Part shown: positions 17,171-27,071 of the stretch, one piece after another
Numbering within the stretch: position 1 is the stretch's first letter
How the letters are laid out: each line of letters begins with the position of its first letter
Source: Mycobacterium syngnathidarum
Lineage (GTDB): Bacteria > Actinomycetota > Actinomycetes > Mycobacteriales > Mycobacteriaceae
DNA length: 64,000 bases
NCBI RefSeq assembly: GCF_001942625.1
Contig: NZ_MLCL01000001.1
Location: 181,296-245,295, forward strand
Reading direction: 5' to 3'
Translations under genes and position numbers: made by a program
Notes under the pieces: model-generated
Seen by the model: the letters and a program-made list of their open reading frames with translations, nothing else
Databases searched by the model: none
What the model was told of the DNA's origin: nothing

Positions 17171-18673
17171 TCAGCGGTACTGGGGCGCACCGCGCAGCCG
17201 AGGAAACTTTTCCGCCACGGCGGCTGCCAGTTCCAGGTACGCCTGTAGCGTTGCCGGGTCCAGCAGGTCGAAGTCCACGTCGGCGCCCTCGGCCAGGTGT
17301 GGATCGAACGGGATCATGTGCACCGAGCGGCACCTGGCTTCGAAGTGCTCGTAGACCTTGTCCAGCTTGAGCTTTGCCGATCCGGGTCGCGAGGCGCTGA
17401 GCACTACGTGCGCTTCGCGGACCAGCGCGGAGTGACCGTGTTGCATGAGCCAGTCCAGCGTCGCCGAGGCACTGCGCGCGGCATCGATCGCCGGCGAGCT
17501 GACCAGCACGATCGCGTGCGCGAGATCGAGCACACCGGCCATCGCGGAATGCATGATTCCGGTACCGCAGTCGGTCAGGATGATGTTGTAGTAGCGACGC
17601 AGGATGCTGATGGTGCGGCGGTAGTCCGATTCGCCGAACACCTCCGACACTGCCGGTTCCTGCTCGCTGGCCAGCACCTCCAGTCGGCTGCCCGCCATCC
17701 GGGTGTGGCTACGGACGTCGGAATAGCGCTGAATATCAGTATCCGACAAGAGATCTCGTACCGTGGATTGGCTCGACGCGTCCCTGACCCGCTCGGCCAG
17801 AGTGCCGCGGTCCGGATTGGCGTCCACCGCGATCACCCGGTCATGACGCATCATCGACAGCGCCGAGCCCAGCCCCAGCGTGGTGGTGGTCTTGCCGACA
17901 CCGCCCTTGATCGACAGCACCGCGATCCGGAAGTCCCCGGCGATCGGCTGCCGGATCTGGGCCAGCAGGTCTTCGCGCTCTCGCTCTTTGCGCGATTCGC
18001 CGGGATTCAAGCGGCCGGCGCTCGCCAGATGCACAGCTCGGCGCCACCCGGAGTGGGGCGCGCTGCGGGCGCGGTTGATGATTCCGGCGTCATCGAGTGA
18101 GGGTGGCACCGGCGAATACTGCGGCGGCGGCTGGGCCATGCCCGCCGGCGGTGGCGGCAGCGGTGGCATGAAACCCGGCGGCGGAAACGGCAGCGGAGGT
18201 AGCGGCGGAGGGGGAGGTGGCGGTGGTGGCGGCGCAGGCAGCTGCGGGCCTGCCTCCGGCGGCGCGGCATGCCTTGGCGGCAGTGGCGGAATCGGGATCA
18301 AACCGGTCGGCGGCTCAGGCTCAGGCTCAGGTTCAGGTGCAGCTGCCGGCTCGGGGTTACGCTGCGGTTGCGGCTCATCGAGCTCGAATCGTTCGGCGAA
18401 CTCCCTGGACCCGATCGTGCTGTGCATCTGCCACGGTGGCGGGGCGAGCCGGCGCGCCGGTGCAGCGGGAGCCGGCTCAGGAGGCGGAGACACCACGAAC
18501 GCATCGGTGGTGTCGTCGGCGGGCGAGGTGGCAGTATGATTCTGCCGAGCAGTACGTTGCGCCGCAATCTGTTCCAGCAGCGCGGCAGCCCGTGCCTCCA
18601 CCTCGTCCAATTCGCCAGGAGCCAAGTCGTCGAGCGATGTGGGCTCGCCGATCGGTCGGTTCTCGTCCGGCAT
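17171..18673 (-). CDS. EspI-like MinD/ParA-type ATPase
   Basis: 500 aa. Residues about 1-185 are proline- and alanine-rich and probably disordered, with runs of prolines near residue 140. From about residue 245 there is a MinD/ParA-like P-loop ATPase with the deviant Walker A KGGVGKTTTT (about residue 257) and AVDANPDRGTLAERV after it. This layout, a proline-rich N-terminus plus SIMIBI ATPase, is that of EspI (Rv3876) and Rv3888c in mycobacterial ESX loci. Those are cytosolic and accessory, thought to modulate secretion. The gene starts 12 bp after the mycosin gene ends and is read with it. A direct role in exporting the giant effector is inference. Confidence 0.85.
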   Translation of the reverse strand: MPDENRPIGEPTSLDDLAPGELDEVEARAAALLEQIAAQRTARQNHTATSPADDTTDAFVVSPPPEPAPAAPARRLAPPPWQMHSTIGSREFAERFELDEPQPQRNPEPAAAPEPEPEPEPPTGLIPIPPLPPRHAAPPEAGPQLPAPPPPPPPPPPLPPLPFPPPGFMPPLPPPPAGMAQPPPQYSPVPPSLDDAGIINRARSAPHSGWRRAVHLASAGRLNPGESRKEREREDLLAQIRQPIAGDFRIAVLSIKGGVGKTTTTLGLGSALSMMRHDRVIAVDANPDRGTLAERVRDASSQSTVRDLLSDTDIQRYSDVRSHTRMAGSRLEVLASEQEPAVSEVFGESDYRRTISILRRYYNIILTDCGTGIMHSAMAGVLDLAHAIVLVSSPAIDAARSASATLDWLMQHGHSALVREAHVVLSASRPGSAKLKLDKVYEHFEARCRSVHMIPFDPHLAEGADVDFDLLDPATLQAYLELAAAVAEKFPRLRGAPQYR

Positions 18674-18685
18674 TTTCCCCCTAAC

Positions 18686-20068
18686 TCACTTGGTCCGCCG
18701 CCGGGCAGCAGACACCGCCACCGCCGCCACCATCAACGCAAGACACGCCGCGGTGACGGTGAAGACGATCCTGCGCGCCCGCACATTACCCGCATCAGGT
18801 TGCGGCGGGCCGCTGATCGGTGAAGCGGCGGTGACGTCGCGCTCGGCGGGCTCGGGCGGGAGCTGATAGGTCAGTGCGGCGACGGGGTCCACGACTCCAT
18901 AACCCGTGGCCTGGTTGGGTCCATTCCCCGGCGTGCGGGCTGTCCGCTCGACCAGATCCATCACCTCACCGGCGGTCAGGCCGGGGTAGCGCGAGCGGAT
19001 CAACGCCACCACACCAGAGACGAACGGTGCCGCGAAGCTCGTGCCGTTCAACGGTGCCAGGCCCTGCTGGCCCAACTGGGCGTTGCTCAGGCCGGGCCCG
19101 CCGGCATCCAGCGAGGTGACCCGCTCGCCGGGGGCGGCCACCGCCAACCACGGCCCATGCAGGCTGAAGTCGGCCGGGGTGGCCGACGTGGTCACGGCGC
19201 CGACGGCCAGCACATAGTCGGAGAACCAGGCCGGACTGGCAATGGTGCTGACACTGTGCCATCCGGTGTGCAACGGCTGGTTCGGATCGTTCATGTTGTT
19301 CTGCGAGTTGCACATGCTCTGGGAGTTGAAATTTCCGGCCGCAGCCACCACCACCACATTGCGTTCATAGGCGTAGCGCACGGCCACGCCGAGCTCCCGA
19401 TCATCCATGCCGGCCGCGACCGGAGCGCAGGCCACCTCCGACAGGTTGATCACCGTGGCACCGAGGTCCACCGCCCGGACGATCGCAAGTGCCAGCGTGT
19501 GCGTGTTCCCGTAGCCCACCGATGTCGCGTTGGGGTCGTCGTTCTGGGTGCTGCTGGTGCCCGCGACACTGTAGGCACCACTGTTCTGCCGGATCGACAG
19601 GATCGCCGCCTCGGGCGCGACCCCGGCGAAGCTGTCGCCCTCGGCCGGCGCCGCCCCGATGATGCCGGCAACCAGGGTGCCGTGGGCATCGCAATCGACG
19701 AGTCCGTCGCTGTTCGACACATAGTCGCCACCCGCTTCCAGCGCGGGAAGGCGCGGATGACGGTTGACGCCGGTGTCGATCACCGCCACCTTCTGCCCGG
19801 CGCCGCGCGAAAAGCGCCAGGCCTTGCGGTACTCGAGCATGGCTTCCGCGCTGGTCTGCTTGGTGAAGTCGGTGCCGGGGAGTACGCCGGTGGGGACGCC
19901 GCAGATCGACTTCTGTTCGGTGGGCTCTGCCGGTGCGACGGGGCCGCTCGGCGGCGGTCCGGGTTCGACGACCGGGGGTGTGACCGCACCGGCCGGTGGC
20001 GCACCGAAGCCCGACAGCACCACCGTGAGCACGACGGTCGCCACCGCCGCGCACCGCCGGGCGCTCAT
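18686..20068 (-). CDS. mycP: Mycosin, membrane-anchored subtilisin-like protease of the ESX system
   Basis: 460 aa from the ATG at 20068, which overlaps the eccD TAA by one base (TAATG). A longer frame upstream is only the eccD region in another frame. It has a Sec signal peptide (about 1-28), a proline-rich propeptide-like stretch, and a subtilase domain with triad D98 (VAVIDTG), H129 (DAHGT) and S344 (NGTSFAAP). One C-terminal membrane helix (about 433-455) is followed by a basic tail. Mycosins cap the periplasmic side of the ESX membrane complex and stabilise it; some also cleave substrates. With a multi-domain effector encoded nearby, processing of that protein is a reasonable question. 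Confidence 0.95.
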   Translation of the reverse strand: MSARRCAAVATVVLTVVLSGFGAPPAGAVTPPVVEPGPPPSGPVAPAEPTEQKSICGVPTGVLPGTDFTKQTSAEAMLEYRKAWRFSRGAGQKVAVIDTGVNRHPRLPALEAGGDYVSNSDGLVDCDAHGTLVAGIIGAAPAEGDSFAGVAPEAAILSIRQNSGAYSVAGTSSTQNDDPNATSVGYGNTHTLALAIVRAVDLGATVINLSEVACAPVAAGMDDRELGVAVRYAYERNVVVVAAAGNFNSQSMCNSQNNMNDPNQPLHTGWHSVSTIASPAWFSDYVLAVGAVTTSATPADFSLHGPWLAVAAPGERVTSLDAGGPGLSNAQLGQQGLAPLNGTSFAAPFVSGVVALIRSRYPGLTAGEVMDLVERTARTPGNGPNQATGYGVVDPVAALTYQLPPEPAERDVTAASPISGPPQPDAGNVRARRIVFTVTAACLALMVAAVAVSAARRRTK

Positions 20069-21504
20069 TAGCCGCCCAGCCGTTCGTACAGTCCGAGCGG
20101 CCACAGTGCCAGCGGGATCACCGCGGCCACGGCCACATATTCGAGATAGGGCGCAACGGTTCGGATTCGGCGAACGTACGGGGCCGCGACACCGCCAACG
20201 GCCAGCGCCGCGAGCAGGCAGACACCGGTCAGTTGCAACGGCCACGCCCCGGCCTGGGCTTGCACGCAGACCACCAGCGCGAGCGCACAGCCGGGCACGG
20301 CAAGCGCCGCCCGCTCCGGCCAGGTCTCCGCTCTCCGGCTGAGCAAGGCCGGCACCGCAGCGCAGACCACGGCGAAAGCGAATGCCGCCCAACCCGTGTC
20401 GACCCGCATCAGCACGGTGGAGCCGATCAGCGCGGTGGTTGCCGCACCGGCCAGCAGGCCGGAGCGGGTCAACACCGCTGAATGCACCCGATCCCACACC
20501 TGTTCCGCGCTGGGCATCGGAGTGCCCGTCGGCGGGGTCTGCCCCGCCGACGTCGCGAACGGGTCCTCGGTGTGCGATGTGGCGGCCGACGGCACCGGGT
20601 ATCGGCCCAGCCGTGCCGTGAGCACCGGCACCGCCAGGCACCCGAACACCGCGATCACTGCGGTCAGGGTGGCCACCACTGTCACCGGTGCGCCCAACGC
20701 CCGGGCAGCGAACGCCGCGACACCGAAACTCAGCAACACGGCCGCGGCGATGTAGGTCCAGTGCCCGGCAGAAATCAGCCGGTAACAGAACACCTTGAGC
20801 CCCAACAATATTGCGCAACCAACAGCCAGCCCGACCGCACCCCGCGGGGCGGCCACCACCCAGACTGCCGCGGTGCCGATCGCGATCACCGACGGCCCCA
20901 CCGCTGCAGCGATGTCGGGGCGGCCCAGCACCCGGCGCACGAGCGCCGCGCCGGCCACCAGAGCCACCAGCATCAGCGCAGCGGCCACCATGATCACCGT
21001 CCGGTGGGCCGCCAGGGTGGGCGCCAGCAGCAGCCCGACCCATACCGCCGAGCACAACCACAGCCCGGCGAACGCCGTCATCCGCGCGGCGGTGGCGTCC
21101 CATGCCGCATACGAAGCGCGATTCAGCCGAGCCGCGGCGTCCACAACATCGTCGTACAGTGCGGGCGGGGACAGTGCCTGCCGAGCCGAAAGTCGCAACA
21201 GTTCGCCGTTTTTCACCCCGGCCTGGCGCAAGCTCCGGTCGGGCTCGAGCGCACCTGCGCCGGCCTGGCCTTCACGACTGAGCACCCAGAACGTCCGCCG
21301 CTCGTCGCGATCGGCCAAGTCGTCACTGCGTTCTTCGTCCCGCGACTTGATCAACCGGGCCAGCTCAGGAAGAAAAGCCGCCACCGAAACGTCGGCAGGC
21401 AGCGCGACGTCGAGCTGGGTCCGCCCGCCGACCACGGACACCCGGATCGCCTCGGGTGCCGCGGACACCACGTGCACCGCGCGAAGCTCCTCGATCCCGG
21501 TCAC
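20068..21504 (-). CDS. eccD: EccD, ESX inner-membrane pore protein (first copy)
   Basis: 478 aa starting with GTG inside the eccC stop (GTGA overlap), so it is translationally coupled. Residues about 18-105 form a ubiquitin-like (YukD-type) cytosolic domain, followed by about 11 hydrophobic segments to the end, as in EccD proteins. In known ESX complexes two EccD copies per protomer form the barrel around the putative channel. This locus has a second, clearly different EccD at 25599-27071. This copy is the one in the eccC-eccD-mycP operon. Confidence 0.92.
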   Translation of the reverse strand: MTGIEELRAVHVVSAAPEAIRVSVVGGRTQLDVALPADVSVAAFLPELARLIKSRDEERSDDLADRDERRTFWVLSREGQAGAGALEPDRSLRQAGVKNGELLRLSARQALSPPALYDDVVDAAARLNRASYAAWDATAARMTAFAGLWLCSAVWVGLLLAPTLAAHRTVIMVAAALMLVALVAGAALVRRVLGRPDIAAAVGPSVIAIGTAAVWVVAAPRGAVGLAVGCAILLGLKVFCYRLISAGHWTYIAAAVLLSFGVAAFAARALGAPVTVVATLTAVIAVFGCLAVPVLTARLGRYPVPSAATSHTEDPFATSAGQTPPTGTPMPSAEQVWDRVHSAVLTRSGLLAGAATTALIGSTVLMRVDTGWAAFAFAVVCAAVPALLSRRAETWPERAALAVPGCALALVVCVQAQAGAWPLQLTGVCLLAALAVGGVAAPYVRRIRTVAPYLEYVAVAAVIPLALWPLGLYERLGG

Positions 21505-24500
21505 AGGTCGGGCATCCTCGACAGCTGCACCACGCCGCTACGGTTGGTCCGGGAGACCAGCATGCCGCGGCCGGGAGGCATCGGGCCGGCCTTGTACCCG
21601 CCGAACAGTCCGCCCTCGTCTCTACTTCCGCTCATCACCAAACCGTTGCAGGACAGGTCTTTCAGACGTCCGACGATCGGATCCATCATCGCCCGCCCGG
21701 CGCCGCCACTGCGGCGCGTGACCACGACGCGCAGCCCGATGTCGCGGGCCTGCGGCAGGTATTCGACCAGCGGTCCCAGCGGATGGCTCAGCGAGCCACC
21801 TGGGATCAGGTCGTAATCGTCGATCATCACGAACAGGTCCGGGCCCGACCACCAGGACCGTTCCTTGAGCTGCTGCTGGGTGATGTCGTCGGGCGGCAGC
21901 CGATCCTTGAGCGCACCGGCCAGCGCCGTCATCAGGTCCGTGCACGACTGCGGCGCCGTGGCATAGCCGCCGAGGTACTCGTCGGGGACGACACCCAGCA
22001 TCGAGCGACGGAAGTCGACCAGAATGATCTTGGCCTCGACCGGAGTGGCGTTCTCCATCACGCCGGCGGCGATGTTGCGCAGCAGGCCGGTCTTTCCGCA
22101 TTCGGTATCGGCGAACGCCACCAGGTGTGGTTGCGCATCGAAATCCAGCACCACCGGGGCGAGTTCTTCCTCGTTGATGCCGATCGCGATGCGGGCCTTG
22201 CCGAGTTGTCCGGCCTCGCGGGCGACCCGTACGACATCCTCGCGATTCACGTCGTGCGGCAGCATCCGCACCCTCGGCGCCTCGCGGTCCTGATAGTGGG
22301 CACGCACCGCCTCGACGGCCTCGGCCACCCCGGCAGGCAGATCCTCCACCCCGGAACTGGAGTCCAGCCGCGGCAGCCCGATCAGGATGTGCAGACGCTC
22401 GGAGTTGATACCGCGCCCGGGACGTCCGATCGGAACAAGTTCGGCCGAGCGGCGGGCCACCTCGCTGTCGATCGGATCGCCGAGGCGCAGCTCGACACGG
22501 GTGCCGAGCATGTCTTTGACCGCAGGCCGGATCTCCATCCAGCGCGAGGCGGTGATCGCCAGGTGTACGCCGTAGGACAAGCCCTGGATGGCCAGTGACT
22601 GGATCACCGGGTCGAGCTGCTCGAAATCGCTCCTGATGGACGCCCACCCGTCGATGACCAGCACCACGTCGCCGAATTTGTCCTGGCTCACCTCGCCTTT
22701 GGCCTTGCGCTGGCGGAAGTCGCGCATGGATTCGATGCCGAGTTCGCGGAACAGCTGCTCACGGCTGCGCAACACCCCGGCCACCTCGGCCACGGTGCGG
22801 CGGATGGCGTCGGCGTCCATCCGGCCCGCCACTCCACCGACATGGGGCAACTTCGCCAGGCTGGTCAGCGTGCCGCCGCCGAAGTCCAGGCAGTAGAACT
22901 GAAGCTGCTCGGGAGTGTGGGTGGCGGCCGCGGACATGATGAGCGTGCGCAGCGTGGTGGACTTGCCCGACTGCGGACCGCCGACCACCGCGACGTTGCC
23001 CTGCGCGCCGGACAAGTCGACCATGAGCACGTCGCGACGCTGATCGTAGGGCCGGTCCACGACACCCATGGGCATCCACAGCCGACCGTTGAGATTCTGC
23101 GGTGCCGACCAATCCGATTCGGGCAGGAGCTCGTTGACCGCGGGGCTGTCATCCAGCGGCGGCAGCCACACCTCGTGGGCGGGCCTGCCGTGGCCGCGCA
23201 ACCGGCTGACCACCATGTCGAGCAGCGTGGTCTTCACAGGTCCAGACGGGCCGGCGACAATCCCGTTCGGCTCGGCCTCGGGCATCTCGTGCGGCAGCGG
23301 CACCCGCTCGGGGACCGGATCCTTCTTGACCGGTGTGGCGGTGAACAACTTGGGCGCCAGCGCCCCCAACTGGGTCACCCGCCCGGTGCGTGCCGAGATC
23401 CGTGGTTTGACGTAGTCACCGGAGACATAGCAGGCATTGAACCGGATCGGTTCGGAGGCATCGCATTTCAGAAAGGCCGAACCCGGCACACTGGGCAGGT
23501 GATAGGCGTCGGGCACGCCCAGGACGCTGCGCGACTCACCCGCGGAGAACGTCTTGAGGCCGATCCGGTAGGACAGGTGCGAGTCGAGGCCACGCAGCTT
23601 GCCCTCCTCCAACCGCTGCGAGGCCAACAGCAGGTGCATGTGCAGCGAGCGGCCCAACCGGCCGATCATCACGAACAGCTCGGCGAAGTCCGGTTTCTGC
23701 GAAAGCAATTCGGAGAACTCGTCGACCACGACGAACAGCGCGGGCAGCGGCTCGAGGTCGGCCCCGGCTGCGCGGGCCCGTTCGTATTCGGTGACGTTCG
23801 GGAAGTTTCCGGAGGCGCGCAGCAACTCCTGGCGGCGGTTCATCTCACCGGCCAGCGCGTCGCGCATGCGGTCCACCATGGTCAGCTCGTCTTCGAGGTT
23901 GGTGATGATGGCCGCGATGTGGGCGATCCCGTCGAGGCCGAGGAACGTCGCCCCGCCCTTGAAGTCGACCAGTACCAGGTTGAGCTGCTCAGGTGAGTGC
24001 GACGTGATCATGGACAACACCAGGGTGCGCAGGAACTCCGACTTGCCCGAGCCGGTGGCCCCGATGCACAGCCCGTGCGGGCCCATGCCGCCTTCGGCAG
24101 CCTCCTTGATGTCGAGTTCGATGGGCTGACCGTTGGGAGTGATGCCGATCGGCACCCGCAGCCGCTCGCGCGGAGACCGCTGCCGCCACACCTGTTCAGG
24201 CACGATGCCGGCCGCATCGGGAATCTTCAACAGCGCCATCAGTCCTGGATCGACTGCCCGCGAATCGGCTTCCAGGCTGACGATGTGCGCGGCGTTCGCC
24301 GGACGGTAGCGGCCGATCCGCCGAGCGGTGGTCTCGGCCTCGGGGATCGTGATCGTGTCCGGGGTGGCGAACCGCTCCACCCCCACCGCGGTACGGGCGG
24401 CCACGTCGTCACCGTCGAGGACCAGCTGCAGGCTGCGCCGAGCCGAGGCCCCGGCGCGCAGGCCGTTGAGGTCCAGCAGCGTCACACTGTCCAGGCCCGC

Positions 24501-25514
24501 ATCGGTGATGAGCTGCTCATCTCCGGTGACGAATCCGTCGTCCAGTACGACGACAAGTTGCTTGAGGCCCTGCGTCGGCTGCGCGTTGCGGGTGAACCGG
24601 CCGCGCTCGGCCAGCTCCGCAGACATCGCGGTCTCCATCAACTCCAGGGTGGGGAACAGCAGCCGCATCGACCCCATGCCGTCGCGGGTCGAGGCATGCT
24701 GTGCGTGTGGCAGCCATTTGACCCAGCTCCAGTTCTCACCGTCGGGATTGGCCGTGACGACTGCCACCTGGACATGGTCGGGACCGTGAAAGGTACACAG
24801 TTCCAACACCATCGAGCGCACCAGCTGCTGAGCCAGCTTGCGCTCCCCTTCGAAGGTGATGGTGGGAAACGCCCGCAGGGACACCGCCGTCGGCAACGCA
24901 TGTACCACCGAATGGGTCTTGACGAACCGGCGCAGCGCCACCGTGGACACCGGCTCCAGGTCCTCGGGCGGGCCGGTCTCGGGCGCCATCAACCGCGTCG
25001 CCAGCCGGTGGGTCCCGATACCGACCCGGATGTGGCAGTAGTCGGCGTCGCTGGGCCGCCGCTCCCACATGCGCCGGGTGCCCACGACGTCGCCGAGTGC
25101 CCGCGGATCGGGATGGCTCCATTCCAGCGCCGTGCGTTGTTCGGCACCCGTGGTGTCGGCTTCCTCGCGAAGGTTCGCCAGATAGCTGAAGTAGTCCTTG
25201 CGTTCTTCGTTGAGCTCGGCGGCGGCTTTGCCATTGCGGTTTCCGCCGCCCATGAACATGCCGACCATCGACATGATCATCATCATCGGAAAGAGCAGGA
25301 ACATCGGGTTTCTGGCCATGTCCCGGCCGCCGACCGTGACCATCAGCGCGATCATGCCGATCACCGCGACCACCATCACGAACGGCATCAGGCGCATCAT
25401 CAGATTGCCCGGGATGGCCCGCGGCACCTCGGGCGGTGGAGCCAGGTTGACCTCGCCGCCGGGCATCCGCGGCGGCGCCACCCGTAGGCGGCGGACAAAC
25501 CCCTGGGTACTCAA
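21501..25514 (-). CDS. eccC: EccC, fused FtsK/SpoIIIE-type motor ATPase of the ESX system
   Basis: 1,337 aa in one chain, as in ESX-4 and most single-chain EccC proteins (in ESX-1 it is split in two). The TTG start is preceded by a purine-rich Shine-Dalgarno (GGAGGGAAGG). Two membrane helices lie at about 40-90. Three FtsK-like ATPase modules follow, with Walker A motifs GATGSGKSEF (about 485), GGPQSGKSTTLRT (about 844) and TECGKTGLLRN (about 1137). EccC recognises substrate signals through its last module and drives export. Divergent from the second eccD with about 84 bp between the two starts. Confidence 0.95.
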   Translation of the reverse strand: MSTQGFVRRLRVAPPRMPGGEVNLAPPPEVPRAIPGNLMMRLMPFVMVVAVIGMIALMVTVGGRDMARNPMFLLFPMMMIMSMVGMFMGGGNRNGKAAAELNEERKDYFSYLANLREEADTTGAEQRTALEWSHPDPRALGDVVGTRRMWERRPSDADYCHIRVGIGTHRLATRLMAPETGPPEDLEPVSTVALRRFVKTHSVVHALPTAVSLRAFPTITFEGERKLAQQLVRSMVLELCTFHGPDHVQVAVVTANPDGENWSWVKWLPHAQHASTRDGMGSMRLLFPTLELMETAMSAELAERGRFTRNAQPTQGLKQLVVVLDDGFVTGDEQLITDAGLDSVTLLDLNGLRAGASARRSLQLVLDGDDVAARTAVGVERFATPDTITIPEAETTARRIGRYRPANAAHIVSLEADSRAVDPGLMALLKIPDAAGIVPEQVWRQRSPRERLRVPIGITPNGQPIELDIKEAAEGGMGPHGLCIGATGSGKSEFLRTLVLSMITSHSPEQLNLVLVDFKGGATFLGLDGIAHIAAIITNLEDELTMVDRMRDALAGEMNRRQELLRASGNFPNVTEYERARAAGADLEPLPALFVVVDEFSELLSQKPDFAELFVMIGRLGRSLHMHLLLASQRLEEGKLRGLDSHLSYRIGLKTFSAGESRSVLGVPDAYHLPSVPGSAFLKCDASEPIRFNACYVSGDYVKPRISARTGRVTQLGALAPKLFTATPVKKDPVPERVPLPHEMPEAEPNGIVAGPSGPVKTTLLDMVVSRLRGHGRPAHEVWLPPLDDSPAVNELLPESDWSAPQNLNGRLWMPMGVVDRPYDQRRDVLMVDLSGAQGNVAVVGGPQSGKSTTLRTLIMSAAATHTPEQLQFYCLDFGGGTLTSLAKLPHVGGVAGRMDADAIRRTVAEVAGVLRSREQLFRELGIESMRDFRQRKAKGEVSQDKFGDVVLVIDGWASIRSDFEQLDPVIQSLAIQGLSYGVHLAITASRWMEIRPAVKDMLGTRVELRLGDPIDSEVARRSAELVPIGRPGRGINSERLHILIGLPRLDSSSGVEDLPAGVAEAVEAVRAHYQDREAPRVRMLPHDVNREDVVRVAREAGQLGKARIAIGINEEELAPVVLDFDAQPHLVAFADTECGKTGLLRNIAAGVMENATPVEAKIILVDFRRSMLGVVPDEYLGGYATAPQSCTDLMTALAGALKDRLPPDDITQQQLKERSWWSGPDLFVMIDDYDLIPGGSLSHPLGPLVEYLPQARDIGLRVVVTRRSGGAGRAMMDPIVGRLKDLSCNGLVMSGSRDEGGLFGGYKAGPMPPGRGMLVSRTNRSGVVQLSRMPDL

Positions 25515-25598
25515 CCTTCCCTCCCCGAAGCTGCTGGCACCGGATGCTGGGTATTGTTCGTGTCGAGCAATCCCATTGCGCAGGAGGCCGACTGGATT
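25515..25598. promoter_or_regulatory. Divergent eccC/eccD promoter region
   Basis: 84 bp between the TTG start of eccC and the GTG chosen for the second eccD. A strong ribosome-binding site CAGGAGG at about 25581-25587 lies 11 bases before the GTG at 25599. This decides the eccD start over an upstream in-frame candidate at 25554, which has no such signal. Promoters for both arms of the locus must lie here or within the coding edges. Confidence 0.5.
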
Positions 25599-27071
25599 GT
25601 GACCCTACTTGAGTCAGAGCTCGAACCCGAAGCTGAACCCGAACTCAGCCGACTGACCCTGGTCGTCGGCGAATTGAACATCGACGTCGGGTTGCCCGCA
25701 CACGTCAGCATCGCCCAGTACATTCCCGATGTCATCGATATCGCGAATGAACAGATCACCACGCAGGACGCGATCGTCGAGTTCGACGCAGCCGACGGGC
25801 GATGGACACTGGCCCCGCTCGGCGGAACTCCGATCGCCCCGCACCTGTCCCTCGCCGAAGCAGGGGTCTGCGACGGCGACCTGTTGATGATCTGCTCGGT
25901 CGGCCAGCCGGTCAGCCCCCTGCTGTTCGACGACGTCGACGACACCCGCGGCGCAGATGAGGGCCCCGGCACCGTCCGGAGTTGGCTGACCGGCAACGCG
26001 CATGCACTGGCCGGTTTCGGTGTCACCGCAGCCGCCGCCGTCACGCTCGCCGGTGTGTTGCCCCGTTGGGCCGCCCAGCCGGCGGTGCCCGCGGCGGTGC
26101 TGGCCCTCGGTGCGATGGGGCTGCTGCTGGCCTGCCTGGTGGCGCACCGACCGGCGGCGGCAGCGGCTACGGGCTGGATCACCGCGGTGTCGACACCGCT
26201 GTTGTTCACGGGCTCGCTGTACCTGGTGCCCGGCGGTTCCGGTGTGACATCGCTGCCGATGGCCTTCGCCCTGACTGCGTTCGGCGCGCTGCTGGTGCTC
26301 CTCATCTCGGGCAGCGGATCGGCGGTGTACACCGCGATCATCGCGACGTGCGTTTTCGGCGGCGTCAGTTCGACGGCAATGTTGCTGTGGCAGCCGCCTA
26401 TTCGGACGGTCGGGGCTTTGCTCGCGACCGCGGCCGTTATCGTCGTCTATCTCGCCCCCCGGGTGACCATCGGGCTGTCGAAACTCCCGATACCCCGGGT
26501 GCCGACGGCAGGTGAACCGCTCGACGACATCGAGACCCAGGGTGGCCCCACGGTCGAGGGCGTCAACGCGATCGGCAAGCAGATCATCCCCACCGAGGAG
26601 AATCTGATCAGCCGGGTGCGGCGGGCCAATCAGCACCTCACCGGGATTCTTGTCGCGGCGGCCCTGGCAGCCCCGGTCGGCTGTTACCTGGCGGTGGACG
26701 TCACCAACGGGTTCTATTGGCAAGGAACAGTTTTCGCGCTCATGGTGGCGACGGTGCTGTGCCTGCGCGGTCGTGGCCACCACGACCTGGTGCAGTCGGC
26801 CACACTCATCGGCAGCGGGCTGATCATCGCGGTGGCCGTGATCCTCAAGACCGCGCTGTACGTCGAGGGGTGGCAGGTCCGCGCCGTGGTGGTGCTGCTC
26901 GCCCTGATGGTGCTGGTCCTGGCCTGCGGGCTGGTGGCACCGCTGCGCGAGTTCTCCCCGGTGGCACGGCGGCAGGTCGAGATACTCGAATACATCGCCG
27001 TGGGTTCGCTGTTCCCGCTGTGCTTCTGGATCATCCGGGTGTACGCGTTTTTCCGGGAGATGCGCCTGTGA
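25599..27071 (+). CDS. eccD: EccD, ESX inner-membrane pore protein (second, divergent copy)
   Basis: 490 aa from the GTG with a good Shine-Dalgarno. It has an acidic N-terminus (ESELEPEAEPE), a ubiquitin-like domain (about 18-95; LTLVVGELNIDVGLPAHVS) and about 11 hydrophobic segments, so it is a full-length EccD. It differs from the first EccD in nearly every block, although both are complete. Its position, divergent from eccC and convergent with eccB, equals that of eccD4 in the ESX-4 locus. Its stop abuts the eccB stop with no gap. Having two EccD genes in one ESX cluster is unusual; since EccD works as a dimer, a heterodimeric barrel is possible (inference). Confidence 0.9.
   Translation: MTLLESELEPEAEPELSRLTLVVGELNIDVGLPAHVSIAQYIPDVIDIANEQITTQDAIVEFDAADGRWTLAPLGGTPIAPHLSLAEAGVCDGDLLMICSVGQPVSPLLFDDVDDTRGADEGPGTVRSWLTGNAHALAGFGVTAAAAVTLAGVLPRWAAQPAVPAAVLALGAMGLLLACLVAHRPAAAAATGWITAVSTPLLFTGSLYLVPGGSGVTSLPMAFALTAFGALLVLLISGSGSAVYTAIIATCVFGGVSSTAMLLWQPPIRTVGALLATAAVIVVYLAPRVTIGLSKLPIPRVPTAGEPLDDIETQGGPTVEGVNAIGKQIIPTEENLISRVRRANQHLTGILVAAALAAPVGCYLAVDVTNGFYWQGTVFALMVATVLCLRGRGHHDLVQSATLIGSGLIIAVAVILKTALYVEGWQVRAVVVLLALMVLVLACGLVAPLREFSPVARRQVEILEYIAVGSLFPLCFWIIRVYAFFREMRL

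Noticed and set aside
18686..21103. An 805-codon minus-strand frame that includes mycP
   Set aside because: Its N-terminal half is an out-of-frame reading of eccD. The mycosin signal peptide and the ATG coupled to the eccD stop fix the start at 20068.
21501..25514. Second-strand frames of 340-496 codons over eccC
   Set aside because: Shadows of a well-conserved ATPase with three Walker A motifs; no independent motif.
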